DNA of 64,000 nt from Lingula anatina (lineage: Eukaryota > Brachiopoda > Lingulata > Lingulida > Lingulidae), in NCBI RefSeq assembly GCF_001039355.2, contig NW_019774092.1:266467-330466 (forward strand). The letters run 5' to 3'. The notes beneath the pieces were generated by a model. The model saw only the letters and a program-made list of their open reading frames with translations, was not told where the DNA came from and ran no database searches. The position numbers and the translations under genes are program-made. This document shows positions 1 through 13,867 of this stretch, one piece after another. The number at the start of each line of letters is the position of its first letter. Position 1 is the first letter of the stretch.

Positions 1-3000
1 AAACTCCCACTACTTTATGATTCAATATATGATCGATAGTAACAGTAGAAATGAAATTCATATTTTGAGAATCAGTTTGACGTGTTATTAGAAAAGCCAG
101 TGGCTCTGCAGTTCTTAAATTCTAATTTCTTGCAGAATGGAAAAAAATATTTCAATCTAATGTTGTAACAATTGAATCTTTGGCATTAAAATTCCTGTAC
201 ATTACACCCTTGATACTCAACGCTGGTGTAAAAATAATTGTACATCCCTTTGATTTTAAAGCTGAAAATTATCTGACGTCATCAACAGTTTAAATTCAAG
301 TTTGTCTCACTGTTTATGAACATTGTTTTTGCATAGTTTTCATATCTCCTAGCAATTAATGTCTATAAAGGCACATCATTCTTCCAGTCTGTTAAGCATT
401 ATTTTTCAGTTTCACTGCACATAATTTTTTTTACAAACATTAATACCGTCATCCATCCTTTAACTTTTTTCAACAGGGAATGTGTCTACAACTTTTGTCA
501 CTTTTTGATGAATTTTCTCTGCTTATTAAGATATCAGACTTTCAAGAAGCTACAATCTCCAAATCCAGCCAATTTAAAACTTAAATTATGTATGACTAAC
601 AAGCAAATTTAGTTACTTAAAACTGACAAAATCTTTGTGATTTTCTTATTTACCTTTTTTGTTTTTGTTTTTCTCAACAATTAACACCCTTCATGATCAC
701 AGCAACACATGTACTTACTTTTAGGGGGTTTATCTAAATGGTGATAGGCCAGCCCGCAAATGGACGTAGACTTTTAACAGACTAAATGCCATCACCACAT
801 TAAATATTTGGGTGCAGCAGGTATTGATGTGTAGAGGTTACCTCTGGTCTTAGAAACTAGCTGAGAACATATTTGGAACCTGATAGAAGCTGACTATCGC
901 AGTCATTTCTAAGTTAAATGAAACATATCTTAGATAATTTCACAGGCTGGTTTCAAAATGAACTTAGACCGAAAGCTGGTCTCAGTTTGTAGTCCAAAAA
1001 GTTTGTCCCAAATTCAGGATAAATCTATAAAAATTTACAACTATAAAGTAACCATTCAAAGTTTGAAAATGTTATCAAATTCTTCCTTAATTGTTATAAA
1101 ACAAGTATTTATTGAAACGGATTTCTAGCCATTTGTCTAGTATCAGTGTAGGCTAACTTTTGGTTTCAAGTTTTTTTTTTTTTTTAATGAAACAAGCTCC
1201 TCCAAGGTCTACAGACATGAACAGACTGAAATTCTGATACGCGCTTACCATTATAACACCTCCATCTCCAAGTTAAAGTTATATTTTAGATCTTCTTGTA
1301 CTTATTAACATTTGAGCACTAGGTACACCTCAGCATAGCAAGTACTATATATTACTTGTGTAATGACAGCATGAACAGTTGAACTTGCACTTAAGTCAAG
1401 ATAATGTCTCCCAAGTGCGGGGAAGCAAGGAACATATTGCCCTCCATTTTGTCACTATTTCGATGATTTGTTTGCAATAGCTTGAATGACTGTATTCATC
1501 AAGGCTCATTGTCGGTGTGTCCATTCAGTCCTACAGGTGGATGGGTGTGATTACTTAGCGGAAGCAGGTGGACCAATTAGGATGTACTACTTTTCTGATT
1601 AATAATGTGGGCACACCATGAAAAAGTGTTATTCTAATAAAAAGGGGATTTCTTTGTTCTGTTCATTAGCTTGCACTTCAAGACAAGTATCAATTCTTTA
1701 GAAAATATTGAATTGTAGTGCAAGTGTTGGATATTCTTGAGGTCATAACCAGTTACATGTAAATCTCATTGTTAATAGTAATCACTATTTTTCAGCAATG
1801 TCCATGAAAACATCTCACTTATTATTTTTTTTTTTTTTCAAATTGAAACTAGTTTGAGTAAAGAGGAGTTTTAAGATGACACAATTTTTAGTATCATCAT
1901 CAGTAAAGCTTAGATTACATTTGAAATGTGATGCCCGTACAGTGCACGTATACTGGCCGTAATACCCTTTTAGTACAGCATCTGAGCAGAGGTAGACGAT
2001 GGCCATGCGAAATCGCACATAAATGTACAGATTAAAGGCCATGTAATGTAGACATACTCAGTGTTGCTCTTACCTCCTTTCCATTTAAAAAAAATCTTAC
2101 GGACAATTTCATCGCACAGCGACCATGTAAAAGTAATTTAGGCTTAACATCCATACAAAAATGCTAAGGTGTATCTCATGCAGGTAAATGGTGAGTGATT
2201 GACATATTTGCAAGCAGATCATCAGGGGGGGGGGGGAATGGCAGGTGGGGGTGTGGGGGGTTGAGAATGGGTTGCTGGGGGTGGGGGGTCAAGGCTGTTC
2301 ATGGTATGTCTTTCATCTCAACCAAATAGACTAAAGGGGTAGAATCTATAAAGTTTCTGTGAATTTTCACTATCATTCCCTGTCTTTATTTTTCTTTTGA
2401 GGGGGGAGTGGGTCACATTCATGTGATTAAAAATATATTGCTAGGGACACTTGTATTGCATGCAAAGACCATTACTTGTAAAGAAGTAGGGAAGGGGGAG
2501 GTAGAGAGCAACTAAAATAACTTAAGTACAGTTTCTATAATACAACATCAAATCCCTTCAATCTTAAATTGTAAAAACTTATAAACATTTCAGCTTGTCT
2601 GACAACCAAAATAATGGATACTTATTTTATTATTTTTAAGGAGGATGGGAAGGAAATTTTATTGTTTTTTAAGGAGGATGGGAAGGAACAGAGGGGTTGG
2701 TGATGGTGGTGGTGGTGGTGGTGGTGGGGATAGACTGCACTTCATAGACTCTAGTCCACTGACAATAATTTCAAGCCTTGAATACATGTTCTATATATGA
2801 CAGAATACAAATCATAAACATGCTTTAATAGTCCTCTTCCTTTATCTGTCAGCATAGCTGCAAGGTAATGTATTCATCTACTCACTTTTAACACTACACA
2901 CGCTGGAGCATGAAAACAATAGCAACTTTAAAAGCAGCAGGCTTTTGACAAAGAATGTAGACTTTATGGGGCATTATTTTTTGGTGCCGACATAAAAAAC

Positions 3001-3016
3001 AAAATCAAATAAGGTG
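1..3016. other. non-coding flank, 3' side of CBFB
   Basis: No exon, RNA gene or transposon end was recognised here; reading frames are short and interrupted on both strands. Visible structure is low-complexity only: a G-rich stretch at about 2226-2290, a (TGG)n run at about 2702-2728, and a local direct repeat of an AAGGAGGATGGGAAGGAA unit at about 2638-2688. A patch at about 950-1030 faintly resembles sequence near 4020-4120 and may be an old dispersed repeat. The block lies far downstream of the CBFB stop codon, so a long 3' UTR cannot be excluded. Confidence 0.6.
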
Positions 3017-4149
3017 TCGTATGACAAAAGAAATATGAAATAAAAGACAGCCTCCATTCATTTGCGGTGATAACAAAGCCAAAATTGCTGTATCCAACAT
3101 GTATTTTCTAACCTGCATTGAACTAAATGCAAAATTTATTTTCTCTTAAATTGAATATCCAATTAGTGTCTGCATTAATTCACTGTCAAAACCATTGAAT
3201 CAGTTAAGGATGGTAAAGAATCCTGATGCCAGAACATGAAATAAAATACAATTCCCATCCCTTTTTTTCTGCAGTTTATACTATCACTTGTTAATCAAAG
3301 TTTGAAAAATTCTACTTAGGGACTTTAAAAAATACTTTTTTTTTTTTTTTAAGCAATTGTCATATCACAGCAAATCATATCAAATCACTCAAATCCTTCA
3401 CTGTTAAGTGCCCCAAAATTGAAACTTTGAAAATATTGAGGGAGCATGTAACTAAAAAACATCTTTGTTTTTTTACCATTTAAATAATTTCAATATTTTA
3501 AGTATATAACAACCCTACAGACAATAGTACTGGAAGTTCTTTAAACTGAATTGAAACATAGGTGATTTTTACCCTTGTGCATTTTTTTTTTTACATATCC
3601 TTTCTTCAGGGACCCCAATGGTCTCCTATCCTTATCCAAAGCCCCAAAATATTTTATGTACTTTAAAATCAACAACTCTTTTATCATATGTAACCATTGC
3701 AATGTAACCAATGTGAGCTCACAACTCATATGACTCAGCATGGTGGTAAAAATAAAGTGTGATTTCTTGAAATTGCATAATACCTTTTGTGCTTTTGGTG
3801 TGAAATCGGTGGCATCACATAGGGATTTTGCTCATATTCTCTGTCATTGGCAATTCCAGTGTGATATCTGACAGAAAGAGTTGAGCAAAGTCCAGTGCCA
3901 GCATCATTTGAAAAAATTTGAGTGGTTCCACTATTCATCCATCCTTTATCAATACAGGAAATTTTATATGCATTCTCCGTTCTTAGTTCCCCAGACAGTG
4001 ATGCTTATAATACCCAGTGCATTTCATAGACTACTTTCAAATTTTCAAATTTAAACCGAAGGTTGGTCTTATTATTGTTTAAGTCCAAAATATTTGGTGT
4101 GCTTCAATTTAAGATAAATCTCTTGTAGTCTTACATTATAACTGCTTAA

Positions 4150-4488
4150 AGGGATAATAACTCTTCGTTTTGGCCAAAAAATGAATTTTCCTGGAATAAA
4201 CAACAATTTTCCCATACTTACCAATGGTTAATGAATCCATTTTTACATTCAAAGTTAGTCCCTGGTGTTTTTTTCTAAAAAGTTAGTTTTTTTGTTAAAA
4301 TCTCTTAAGAGATTATAACAGAGCACAACCATCAATGGAAGTCACGTGATCTGAAGACAAGCTCAGATATCAGAATAAAAGCTATAACTGCTGTTTTTGT
4401 GGTAGAACAGAATATATTATATTTCTGTGAGTTTTTCACAATGTTTTTATTGTGGAATAAAGATATCATACGAAGAGTTACTATCCCT
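4150..4488. mobile_element. TTAA-flanked MITE, copy in haplotype A
   Basis: Terminal inverted repeats begin AGGGATAATAACTCTTCGT on the left and read AGGGATAGTAACTCTTCGT on the reverse of the right end. TTAA lies immediately outside both ends (4146-4149 and 4489-4492). Length is 339 bp with no coding capacity. TTAA duplication is characteristic of piggyBac-type and Kolobok-type transposases; the family is not assigned further. Weaker inverted similarity continues outside both ends (about 4054-4145 and 4493-4555), so it may sit inside an older palindrome. Confidence 0.65.
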
Positions 4489-4705
4489 TTAACCATTTCT
4501 TTCTTGTTATAAGGCACAAGGGGTTTGGCACTTCAAGTTTAGTCCAACCATCGGTCTAAAGTTATTTTGTGAAACTTGGCCCCAAGCTTACTAGTTATCA
4601 GCATGCTGAATGCGAACATCTTCTCCTTCAATTGGCCTATGCCAAGAATTGGCTTTTCCAATCCAATCGACTGAAGAGAGAGTCAACTGGAGGGCCGTGA
4701 TCATC

Positions 4706-4713
4706 GATGCCTG
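4706..4713. other. empty insertion site for the haplotype-B MITE
   Basis: The eight bases GATGCCTG occur once here. In copy B the matching place carries a 158-bp MITE flanked by this octamer on the right and a one-mismatch version on the left. This is therefore the unoccupied allele. Confidence 0.8.
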
Positions 4714-7700
4714 CACCAGGCCTGACACTTGAAGAAGACTATTGTAGACATGTGGAGTGTTTTTGACAATACAATAAAAAGTTGAATTACATGTATATTT
4801 TACATTTAGAATTGCAGTTAACAGTCAAGTCACCTTTCAATGGTTTTATGTTCACGTTGTTAAAACATAACTTAGTAAAGATGTTTTGACAAAGATCATG
4901 AATTTAACTCAGAGAAGTGATACCACATTTTAAATTGAAAACATCCTATTTTCAGCAATTTAAAGGAATCATTTTAGTGCAAGGTTCCTTTATCATCAGT
5001 CATCTTTTTTTTCAAAGACACAAAAGTAATGTTGTAATTTCATAGATGATAAAATTATAAAAACTGCCATTATGAGCACAATTCTTTCTTTTTCCAACTG
5101 TGCTATTATAATATTCTTTGGTTACATATGTATAGAGAGTCTCAAAATGAAATAAACGATCAAAAAGTCTTTACAGAAATCACTGGCTACAGGCCTGACA
5201 GTTGTTGGGACTCAATCAATTCATTGCCTGTTTCTTTTCGGAGACTCTTTACAACAACATAATTTCCCAAATGTACTCACTCTATGATTGCTTGTTCCTC
5301 ATACTTTTTGTTTTGATTCAGATGTTTATGGGCATCTACTAGTGTAATGAGTTTTAAAAAAAATAACACTTGAATGATGAAAAAATGTCATGACATAAAA
5401 GAAAACTTAAATTTTCTCAAAAGAATAAATTGTATTTAGGTACAGGGCATTCAAATGGGGATTTTAAAAGAGTTGTAAGGAGGGGCCTAGCAGGACCCAT
5501 TAAATCAGATGCAGTTCTGCTTACTTTTTTTTCAAGACAAATTTTTTCTCACTGCAATTTGCTGACGCAACTAGTGCATTGCACTTCAGAATGCTCTTCA
5601 CAGAGACTCAGATCACATGTTGTGACAAGCTAATGACTTTGTTAAATAATTTTGCAGCAACATGTTTACGTGTGGGGGGCCTCCAAGAGCCCTTTAAACC
5701 GCAGAAGGGTTAAACCAAAATAGGCACATGAACTGGCCCTTAAAGCATTATTTTTCCAACCTTGCACTCCAAACCTTTTAAAATATGGTAAGCCCCTTCC
5801 CTCACGTGAATTCATGCATTTTTGTAACTACGTACTTTGACAATGTTCACACAACTTCTGACAGAAAAGTTAGATTTGGTTACATTTCGTCGGCAGTCCA
5901 TTTTTTTTTTTTTTCTCGGCGGCACTTAGCAAATCCGCAGCGTTTTTATTTTTCCTTTTTCAGACAAAAGTAGAATTTCAAGTGTGATCTTTTGCTATCA
6001 AATGCTCAATTATAATGTGGACTGATGACATTATTTTACATTCAAACATTCCCACACTATAGAATAGTCTGTGTGAACAAGGCCAAACATGCATATATCG
6101 TGCATGAGATAGATAAAAGGGGGTTGCAAGAAATGTACAACACAAGCCAAAAGCAGTGTAAAGAGCAAAAAAAGCATTTATTCCATAACATACATATATA
6201 TTTATATATATAGACAACGATCTCATCACAGTCTCACAACACACACATAATAATAAAGAATATACATCAATTGTGTACATTAAACAGGTTTACAGTAGCT
6301 TGGAGAGAGCTTATACATCCATACTTTTACGCCAATAATTGTGCATTACTATTAGGGTCATGAGTTTGAGACAGTATGCTTTTATACATACACCAGACAA
6401 TTAACACAAAATTGATATTAAAAAAGAAAAAGAAAACTAAAAAAAAGAGATGATATAACTGTAAATGACTGTCAGTACAAGAACCTGCTACCGGCAACTT
6501 TTCCCTAAGTCGCCAAGCAGACATTGCATAAACACAAAAACCACAAAATGTCTGTGACCAATATAAATACATGAAAAAAAAGAGGTCTATATGTGGCTTT
6601 AAGGCAGCTCAGGCATGTTTCTCTGTCTGGAGATGTTTTCAAAATGTACATAAACAGGTCATTGAGTATAAAGTCTATGCAAATGTATCACACCTATTTT
6701 TCTCTCTATCACATCGTGACCTCCTCAACAGGTTTTTGACTGAGCAATGAATTTTGCCCAAGGAAACCAGACATAACAACACATTCTGGATTTTTTCTTT
6801 CTTGTTATCCCAGCACCTTTTCATGAAATTAATTAACTATTTGTTCCAAATTTATACCAGGAAGCTGTGTTTAACTCAGACTCTTTTCTGTCGGGTTAAC
6901 CTCAAAGTACATGCTAAAATGAAAATGAGCCTGACTTGTACCTACTCCTGTGACTTGTGACTACTTAATTCGCATTGTAAATTACAATCTAGATATTTTC
7001 ATCTCTCTATAGAAAGGAGAACTGCATTTATTTTACTAACATTGACCATATATATTCCAACATGAAACAATGACAAAATAACATTTCAAACATTTTTTAA
7101 TTTACAGATTAAGAAACTGGCAAAAAAAAAAAGAGAGTGAAAAACATATTAATATTTTATTATACTTGGTGTGCTTTTCATTTACATAAGCAGCTCTGTT
7201 CAGAACTCCAAACATTAAAGTTGCTGCTCGGAGTTATACCTTTAAGTCAGTTCTCCTCCTGACCCGCAAGAGAAATAAAAATATCACCCTAAGTTATCAA
7301 GTGACATGAAAACAAAGAAAACTGTGACAATAGCAAATACATATAGCACTGACATACAGATATGTTATGACCAAGTCATTAAATTGGCTTTCAATTTTTC
7401 AGACAATTTACTCTTTAAAAAGCACCATAATAAGGTTAAATATCCACTCCGTGTTTGTGACCACAAGACAAAACTGCCACTTGGACATTATATAGAACAC
7501 ACTATGTCAGTGCTCATTATAGACTATATAAAGAAAAGACACATCCATGTCTAGACATCTGTGGAAAAAAGATAACACCATCTTCCAACAACATATAATA
7601 TATTTATATTAATGTGTATAGTATTATTGAGATCTCTTCTTTCTGAAGTAAAAGAGTTCTGGCAATCTAGTCCATATCATCCCCTCCATGAAAGTAAAAA

Positions 7701-8130
7701 ATATTCTCAGTTTAACATCAAACTGCATCTTATCCTGTGGTATCCGGCCCAAAAGATGATGCTCAGGACATGAAACAAGATGGCGCTGCATGGCGTTAAA
7801 CTGAGAAGTTAAATTCCCCCAAAAATCTTCATCATTGCCACCGAATGGGGGAGTGATCACCCTGTTACCGGTGGTTCTCATCCTAGAGGTTCATTGAATT
7901 AAGCCAGAAGAGATAGGCTCCAATGATCAAAAGGAGCTATGAACCTTGGGGGTGAGAGGGGTTTGACGGCTTCACCCAGAGGAGGGACTGGACGCACAAC
8001 TGATGAGACACTACCTCCAGAACACCATGGCCTAAAGTACAAGGGTAGAGAAGAAGATGAATATTTCTCTACTGTGTTAGTCTACTTACGGGTTAGTCAA
8101 AAAATAATCCCATGGAAAAGCAAGTGGTAT

Positions 8131-8131
8131 N
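8131..8131. other. single-N assembly join
   Basis: A lone N sits where copy A stops. The sequence immediately after it restarts at the equivalent of position 3017. It behaves as a contig join rather than an ambiguous base. Confidence 0.85.
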
Positions 8132-8887
8132 TCGTATGACAAAAGAAATATGAAATAAAAGACAGCCTCCATTCATTTGCGGTGATAACAAAGCCAAAAT
8201 TGCTGTATCCAACATGCATTTTCTAACCTGCATTGAACTAAATGCAAAATTTATTTTCTCTTAAATTGAATATCCATTTAGTGTCTGCATTAATTCACTG
8301 TCAAAACCATTAATGGTAAAGAATCCTGATGCCAGAACATGAAATAAAATACAGTTCCCATCCCTTTTTTTCTGCAGTTTATACTATCACTTGTTAATCA
8401 AAATTTGTAAAATTCTACCAAGGGACTTTAAAAAATACTTTTTTTTTTTGACAGCTTTTTTTTTTTTTTTTTTTTTTTTTTTGACAGCTATTGTCATATC
8501 ACAGCAAATCATATCAAATCACTCAAATCCTTCACTGTTAAGTGCCCCAAAATTGAAACTATTTAGGGAGCATGTGACTTAAAAACATCTTTGTATTTTT
8601 ACCATTTAAATAATTTCAATATTTTAAGGATATAACAACCCTACAGACATTAGTACTGGAAGTACTTTAAACTGAATTGAAACATAAGTGATATTTACCC
8701 TTGTGCATTTTTTACGTATCCTTTCTTCAGGGACAATGGTCTCCTATCCTCATCCAAAGCCCAAAAATATTTTATGTACTTTAAAATCAACAACTCTTTT
8801 ATCATATGTAACCAGTGCAACATAACCAATGCGAGCTCACAACCCATATGACTCAGCATGGTGGTAAAAATAAAGTGTGATTTCTTT

Positions 8888-9124
8888 GAACCCTTGCCTG
8901 ACATCAGTCTTTTTCTTCTAAATGATTGATTTCAATTCCTTCCCCATAATTACTTCCTTTTTATTTAACTGCTACCTATGATTTCAGAAGTAAAACTATA
9001 TACATCAACATAGCAAAAAACATATCTTTTCACTTAATTTTACACTTGTTTTGAAGAGGAATAAATATCAGGTATAAGTAAACGTCATTCATTCCTGCAT
9101 TACAGACAACAAAATGAAAACACT
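8888..9124. other. 237-bp segment present only in haplotype B
   Basis: Copy A runs straight from GATTTCTTG into AAATTGCATAATACC near 3768. Copy B has about 237 extra bases at the same place. No terminal repeats or obvious target duplication were seen, so it may be a deletion in A. Contents are AT-rich and non-coding. Confidence 0.7.
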
Positions 9125-9505
9125 GAAATTGCATAATACCTTTTGTGCTTTTGGTGTGAAATCAGTGGCATCACATAGGGATTTTGCTCATATTCTCTGT
9201 CATTGGCAATTCCATTGTGATATCTGACAGAAAGAGTTGAGCAAAGTCCAGTGCCAGCACCATTTGAAAAAATTTGAGTGGTGCCACTATTCATTCATCC
9301 TTTATCAATACAAGAAATTTTACATGCATTCTCCCTTCTTAGTTCCCCAGACAGCGATGCTTATAATACCCAGTGCATTTCATAGGCTACTTTCAAATGT
9401 TCAAATTTAAACCGAAGGTTGGTCTTATTATTTTTTAAGTCCAAAATATTTGGTGTGCTTCAATTTAAGATAAATCTCTTGTAGTCTTATATTATAACTG
9501 CTTAA

Positions 9506-9847
9506 AGGGATAATAACTCTTCGTTTTGGCCAAAAAATGAATTTTCCTGGAATAAACAACAATTTTCCCATACTTACCAATGGTTAATGAATCCATTTTA
9601 ACATTAAAAGTTAGTACCTGTTTTTTTTTCTAAAAAGTTAGTTTTTTTTGTTAAAATCTCTTAAGAGGTTATAACAGAGTACAGCCATCAATGGAAGTCA
9701 CGTGATCTGAAGACAAGCTCAGATATCAGAATAATAGCTATAACTGCTGTCTTTGTGGTAGAACAGAATATATTTTTATGTTTCTATGAGTTGTTCACAA
9801 TGTTTTTATTGTGAAGTAAAGATATCATACGAAGAGTTACTATCCCT
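9506..9847. mobile_element. TTAA-flanked MITE, copy in haplotype B
   Basis: This is the allelic counterpart of the element at 4150-4488: same termini, TTAA at 9502-9505 and 9848-9851, 342 bp. Presence in both haplotypes shows the insertion is older than their split. Confidence 0.65.
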
Positions 9848-10074
9848 TTAACAATTTCTTTCTTGTTATATAAGGCACAAGGGGTTTGGCACTTCGAGTT
9901 TAGTCCAACCATCGGTCTAAACTTATTTTGTGAAACTTGGCCCCAAGCTTACTAGTTATCAGCATGCTGAATGCAAAAATCTTCTCCTTCAATTGGCCTA
10001 TGCCAAAACTTGGCTTTTCCAATCCAATCGACTGAAGAGAGAGGAAAGTGGAGGGCCATGATCATCCATGCCTG

Positions 10075-10232
10075 GGGGGCGTCTCGATAGTCCGAAGGTT
10101 CATTGGTCCGAAGGTTCATTGGTCCGAAAAGTGGTAACATTTTCATCGGTTTTTTAATCAAGGGTTCATTGGTCCGAAGGTTCTATAGTGAATATTCGGA
10201 CCAATGAACCTTCGGACTATTGCTACGGCCCC
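10075..10232. mobile_element. hAT-like MITE insertion specific to haplotype B
   Basis: The 158-bp palindromic element carries inverted repeats built on ATAGTCCGAAGGTTCATTGG, with G-rich outer ends (GGGGGCGTCTCG on the left, GGGGCCGTAGCA on the reversed right). An eight-base target duplication flanks it: CATGCCTG left (one change) and GATGCCTG right, against a single GATGCCTG in haplotype A. An 8-bp duplication fits hAT transposases by family knowledge; assignment is inferred. It has no coding capacity. Confidence 0.8.
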
Positions 10233-13200
10233 GATGCCTGCACCAGGCCTGACACTTGAAGAAGACTATTGTAGACATGTGGAGTGTTTTTGACAATGCA
10301 ATAAAAAGTTGAATTACATGTATATTTTACATTTAGAATTGCAGTTAAGAGTCAAGTCACCTTTCAATGGTTTTATGTTACGTTGTTAAAACACAACTTA
10401 GTAAAGATGTTTTGACAAAGATCATGAATTTAACTCAGAGAAGTGATACCACATTTTAAATTGAAAACATCTTATTTTCAGCAATTTAAAGGAATCATTT
10501 TGGTGCAAGGTTCCTTTACCATCAGTTGTCTTTTTTTTCAAGACACAAAAGAAATGTTGTAATTTTATAGATGATAAAATTATAAAAACTGCCATTATGA
10601 GCACAATTCTTTCTTTTTCCAACTGTCCTATTATAATATTCTTTGGTTACACATGTATAGAGAGTCTCAAAATGAAATAAACGATCTTAAAGTCTTAACA
10701 GAAATCGCTGGCTACGGGCCTAACAGTTGTTGGGACTCAATCAATACATTGCCTCTTTCTTTTCGGAGACTCTTTACAACAACATAATTTCCCAAATGTA
10801 CTCACTCTATGATTGCTTGTTCCTCATACTTTGATTCAGATGTTTATGGGCATCTAGTGTAATGAGTTTTAAAAAAATAACACTTGAATGATGAAAAAAT
10901 GTCATGACATAAAAGAAAACTTAAATTTTCTCAAAAGAATAAATTGTATTTAGGTACAGGGCATTCAAATGGGGATTTTAAAAGAGTTGTAAGGAGGGCC
11001 TAGCAGGACCCATTAAATCAGATGCAGTTCTGCTTACTTTTTTCTCAAGACAAATTTTTTCTCACTGCAATTTGCTGACGCAACTAGTGCATTGCACTTC
11101 AGAATGCTCTTCACAGAGACTCAAATCACATGTTGTGACAAGCTAATGACTTTGTTAAATAATTTTGCAGCAACATGTTTACGTGTGGGGGGCCTCCAAG
11201 AGCCCTTTAAACCGCAGAAGGGTTAAACCAAAATAGGCACATGAACTGGCCCTTAAAGCATTATTTTTCCAACCTTGCACTCCAAACCTTTTAAGATATG
11301 GTAAGCCCCTTCCCTCACGTGAATTCATGCATTTTTGTAACTACGTACTTTGACAATGTTCACACAACTTCTGACAGAAAAGTTGGATTTGGTTACATTT
11401 CGTCGGCAGTCCATTTTTTTTTTCTCGGCGGCACTTAGCAAATCTGCAGCGTTTCTATTTTTCCTTTTTCAGACAAAAGTAGAATTTCAAGTGTGATCTA
11501 TTGCTATCAAATGCTCAATTATAATATGGACTGATGACATTATTTTACATTCAAATGGAATAGTCAGTGTGAACAAGGCCAAACATGCATATATCGTGCA
11601 TGAGATAGATAAAAGGGGGTTGCAAGAAATGTACAACACAAGCCAAAAGCAGTGTAAAGAGCAAAAAAAGCATTTATTCCATAACATACATATATATTTA
11701 TATATATAGACAACGATCTCATCACAGTCTCACAACACACACATAATAATAAAGAATATACATCAATTGTGTACATTAAACAGGTTTACAGTAGCTTGGA
11801 GAGAGCTTATACATCCATACTTTTACGCCAATAATTGTGCATTACTATTAGTGTCATGAGTTTGAGACAGTATGCTTTTATACATACACCATACAATTAA
11901 CACAAAATTGATATTAAAAAAGAAAAAGAAAACTAAAAAAAGAGATGATATAACTGTAAATGACTGTCAGTACAAGAACCTGCTACCGGCAACTTTTCCC
12001 TAAGTCGCCAAGCAGACATTGCATAAACACAAAAACCACAAAATGTCTGTGACCAATATAAATACATGAAAAAAAAGAGGTCTATATGTGGCTTTAAGGC
12101 AGCTCAGGCATGTTTCTCTGTCTGGAGATGTTTTCAAAATGTACATAAACAGGTCATTGAGTATAAAGTCTATGCAAATGTATCACACCTATTTTTCTCT
12201 CTATCACATCGTGACCTCCTCAACAGGTTTTTGACTGAGCAATGAATTTTGCCCAAGGAAACCAGACATAACAACACATTCTGGATTTTTTCTTTCTTGT
12301 TATCCCAGCACCTTTTCATGAAATTAATTAACTATTTGTTCCAAATTTATACCAGGAAGCTGTGTTTAACTTTTCAGTCGGGTTAACCTCAAAGTACATG
12401 CTAAAATGAAAATCAGCCTGACTTGTACCTACTCCTGTGACTTGTGACTACTTCTCATTGTAAATTACAATCTAGATATTTTCATCTCTCTATAAAAAGG
12501 AGAACTGCATTTATTTTACTAACATTGACCACATATATTTCAACATGAAGCAATGACAAAATAACATTTCAAAGATTTTTTAATTTACAGATTAAGAAAC
12601 TGGCAAAAAAAAAAGAGTGAAAAACATGTTATTATTTTATCATACTTGGTATGCTTTTCATTTACATAAGCAGCTCTGTTCAGAACTCCAAACATTAAAG
12701 TTGCTGCTCGGAGTTATACCTTTAAGTCAGTTCTCCTCCTGACCCGCAAGAGAAATAAAAATATCACCCTAAGTTTTCAAGTGACATGAAAACAAAGAAA
12801 ACTGTGACAATAGCAAAAACATATAGCACTGACATACAGATATGTTATGACCAAGTCATTAAATTGGCTTTCAATTTTTCAGACAATTTACTCTTTAAAA
12901 AGCACCATAATAAGGTTAAATATCCACTCCGTGTTTGTGACCACAAGACAAAACTGCCACTTGGACATTATATAAAACACACTATGTCAGTGCTCATTAT
13001 AGACTATATAAAGAAAAGACACATCCATGTCTAGACATCTGTGGAAAAAAGATAACACCATCTTCCAACAACATATAATATATATATATTAATGTGTATA
13101 GTATTATTGAGATCTCTTCTTTCTGAAGTAAAAGAGTTCTGGCAATCTAGTCCATATCATCCCCTCCATGAAAGTAAAAAAAATTCTCAGTTTAACATCA

Positions 13201-13867
13201 AACTGCATCTAATCCTGTGGTATCCAGCCCAAAAGATGACGCTCAGGACATGAAACAAGATGGCGCTGCATGGCGTTAAACTGAGAAGTTAAAATCCCCA
13301 AAAAATCTTCATCATTGCCACCGAATGGGGGAGTGATCACCCTGTTACCGGTGGTTCTCATCCTAGAGGTTCATTGAATTAAGCCAGAAGAGATAGGCTC
13401 CAATGATCAAAAGGAGCTATGAACCTTGGGGTGAGAGGGGTTTGACGGCTTGACCCAGAGGAGGGACTGGACGCACAACTGATGAGACACTACCTCCAGA
13501 ACACCATGGCCTAAAGTACAAGGGTAGAGAAGAAGATGAATATTTCTCTACTGTGTTAGTCTACTTACGGGTTAGTCAAAAAATAATCCCATGGAAAAGC
13601 AAGTGGTTTTTTTTAGTATAAAGATCATGATTTTTTTTTAAAGTTTTGAAAAGTAGATGTGCACAATTTTCACGAAAAGGACAGTATCTAGCAAAATCAG
13701 AATCAAAATTCAAGAGATGCTCAATTTAAAGTAATACAAAGAAGTTTTCAGTTTAACACAGAGAGAGGTCTTGAATGAGTATTGAGTGGATCTGATTAGC
13801 TTCCAGGGTTCTTAATTGGGTGTTCTGGAGGAGGCTCATGTTGCTTCTTATCACACTGAAGCAAATC

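Larger units (their letters stand above)
3017..8130. repeat. haplotype copy A of the CBFB 3' flank (assembly duplication)
   Basis: This block is repeated, with SNPs and indels, from 8132 to about 13607. The second copy begins exactly after the N at 8131 and copy A ends exactly at that N, as expected when two allelic contigs are joined rather than merged. A lacks a 237-bp segment and a 158-bp MITE that B carries. It stops before the point where CBFB exon 5 would appear. No coding exon was supported inside it. Small reading frames such as 7624-7881 (minus) are not conserved between the copies. Confidence 0.85.

Noticed and set aside
7306-7554. 82-codon plus-strand frame found in all three copies
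   Set aside because: It recurs only because the region is duplicated in the assembly. Low-complexity composition, no known domain, and non-synonymous differences between haplotypes.
7624-7881. 85-codon minus-strand frame beginning MRTTGNRVITPP, conserved in copy C, downstream of CBFB exon 5
   Set aside because: In haplotype B (about 13090-13345) the same frame has a stop where A and C have a lysine codon, plus substitutions. No related protein is recognised. Likely non-coding.
7900-8035. Possible extra CBFB exon on the minus strand after a TTTAG acceptor, reading PWCSGGSVSSVVRPVPPLGE
   Set aside because: Haplotype B has one G fewer in the GGGGG run, shifting the frame to an early stop, and the phase does not match a CBFB donor.
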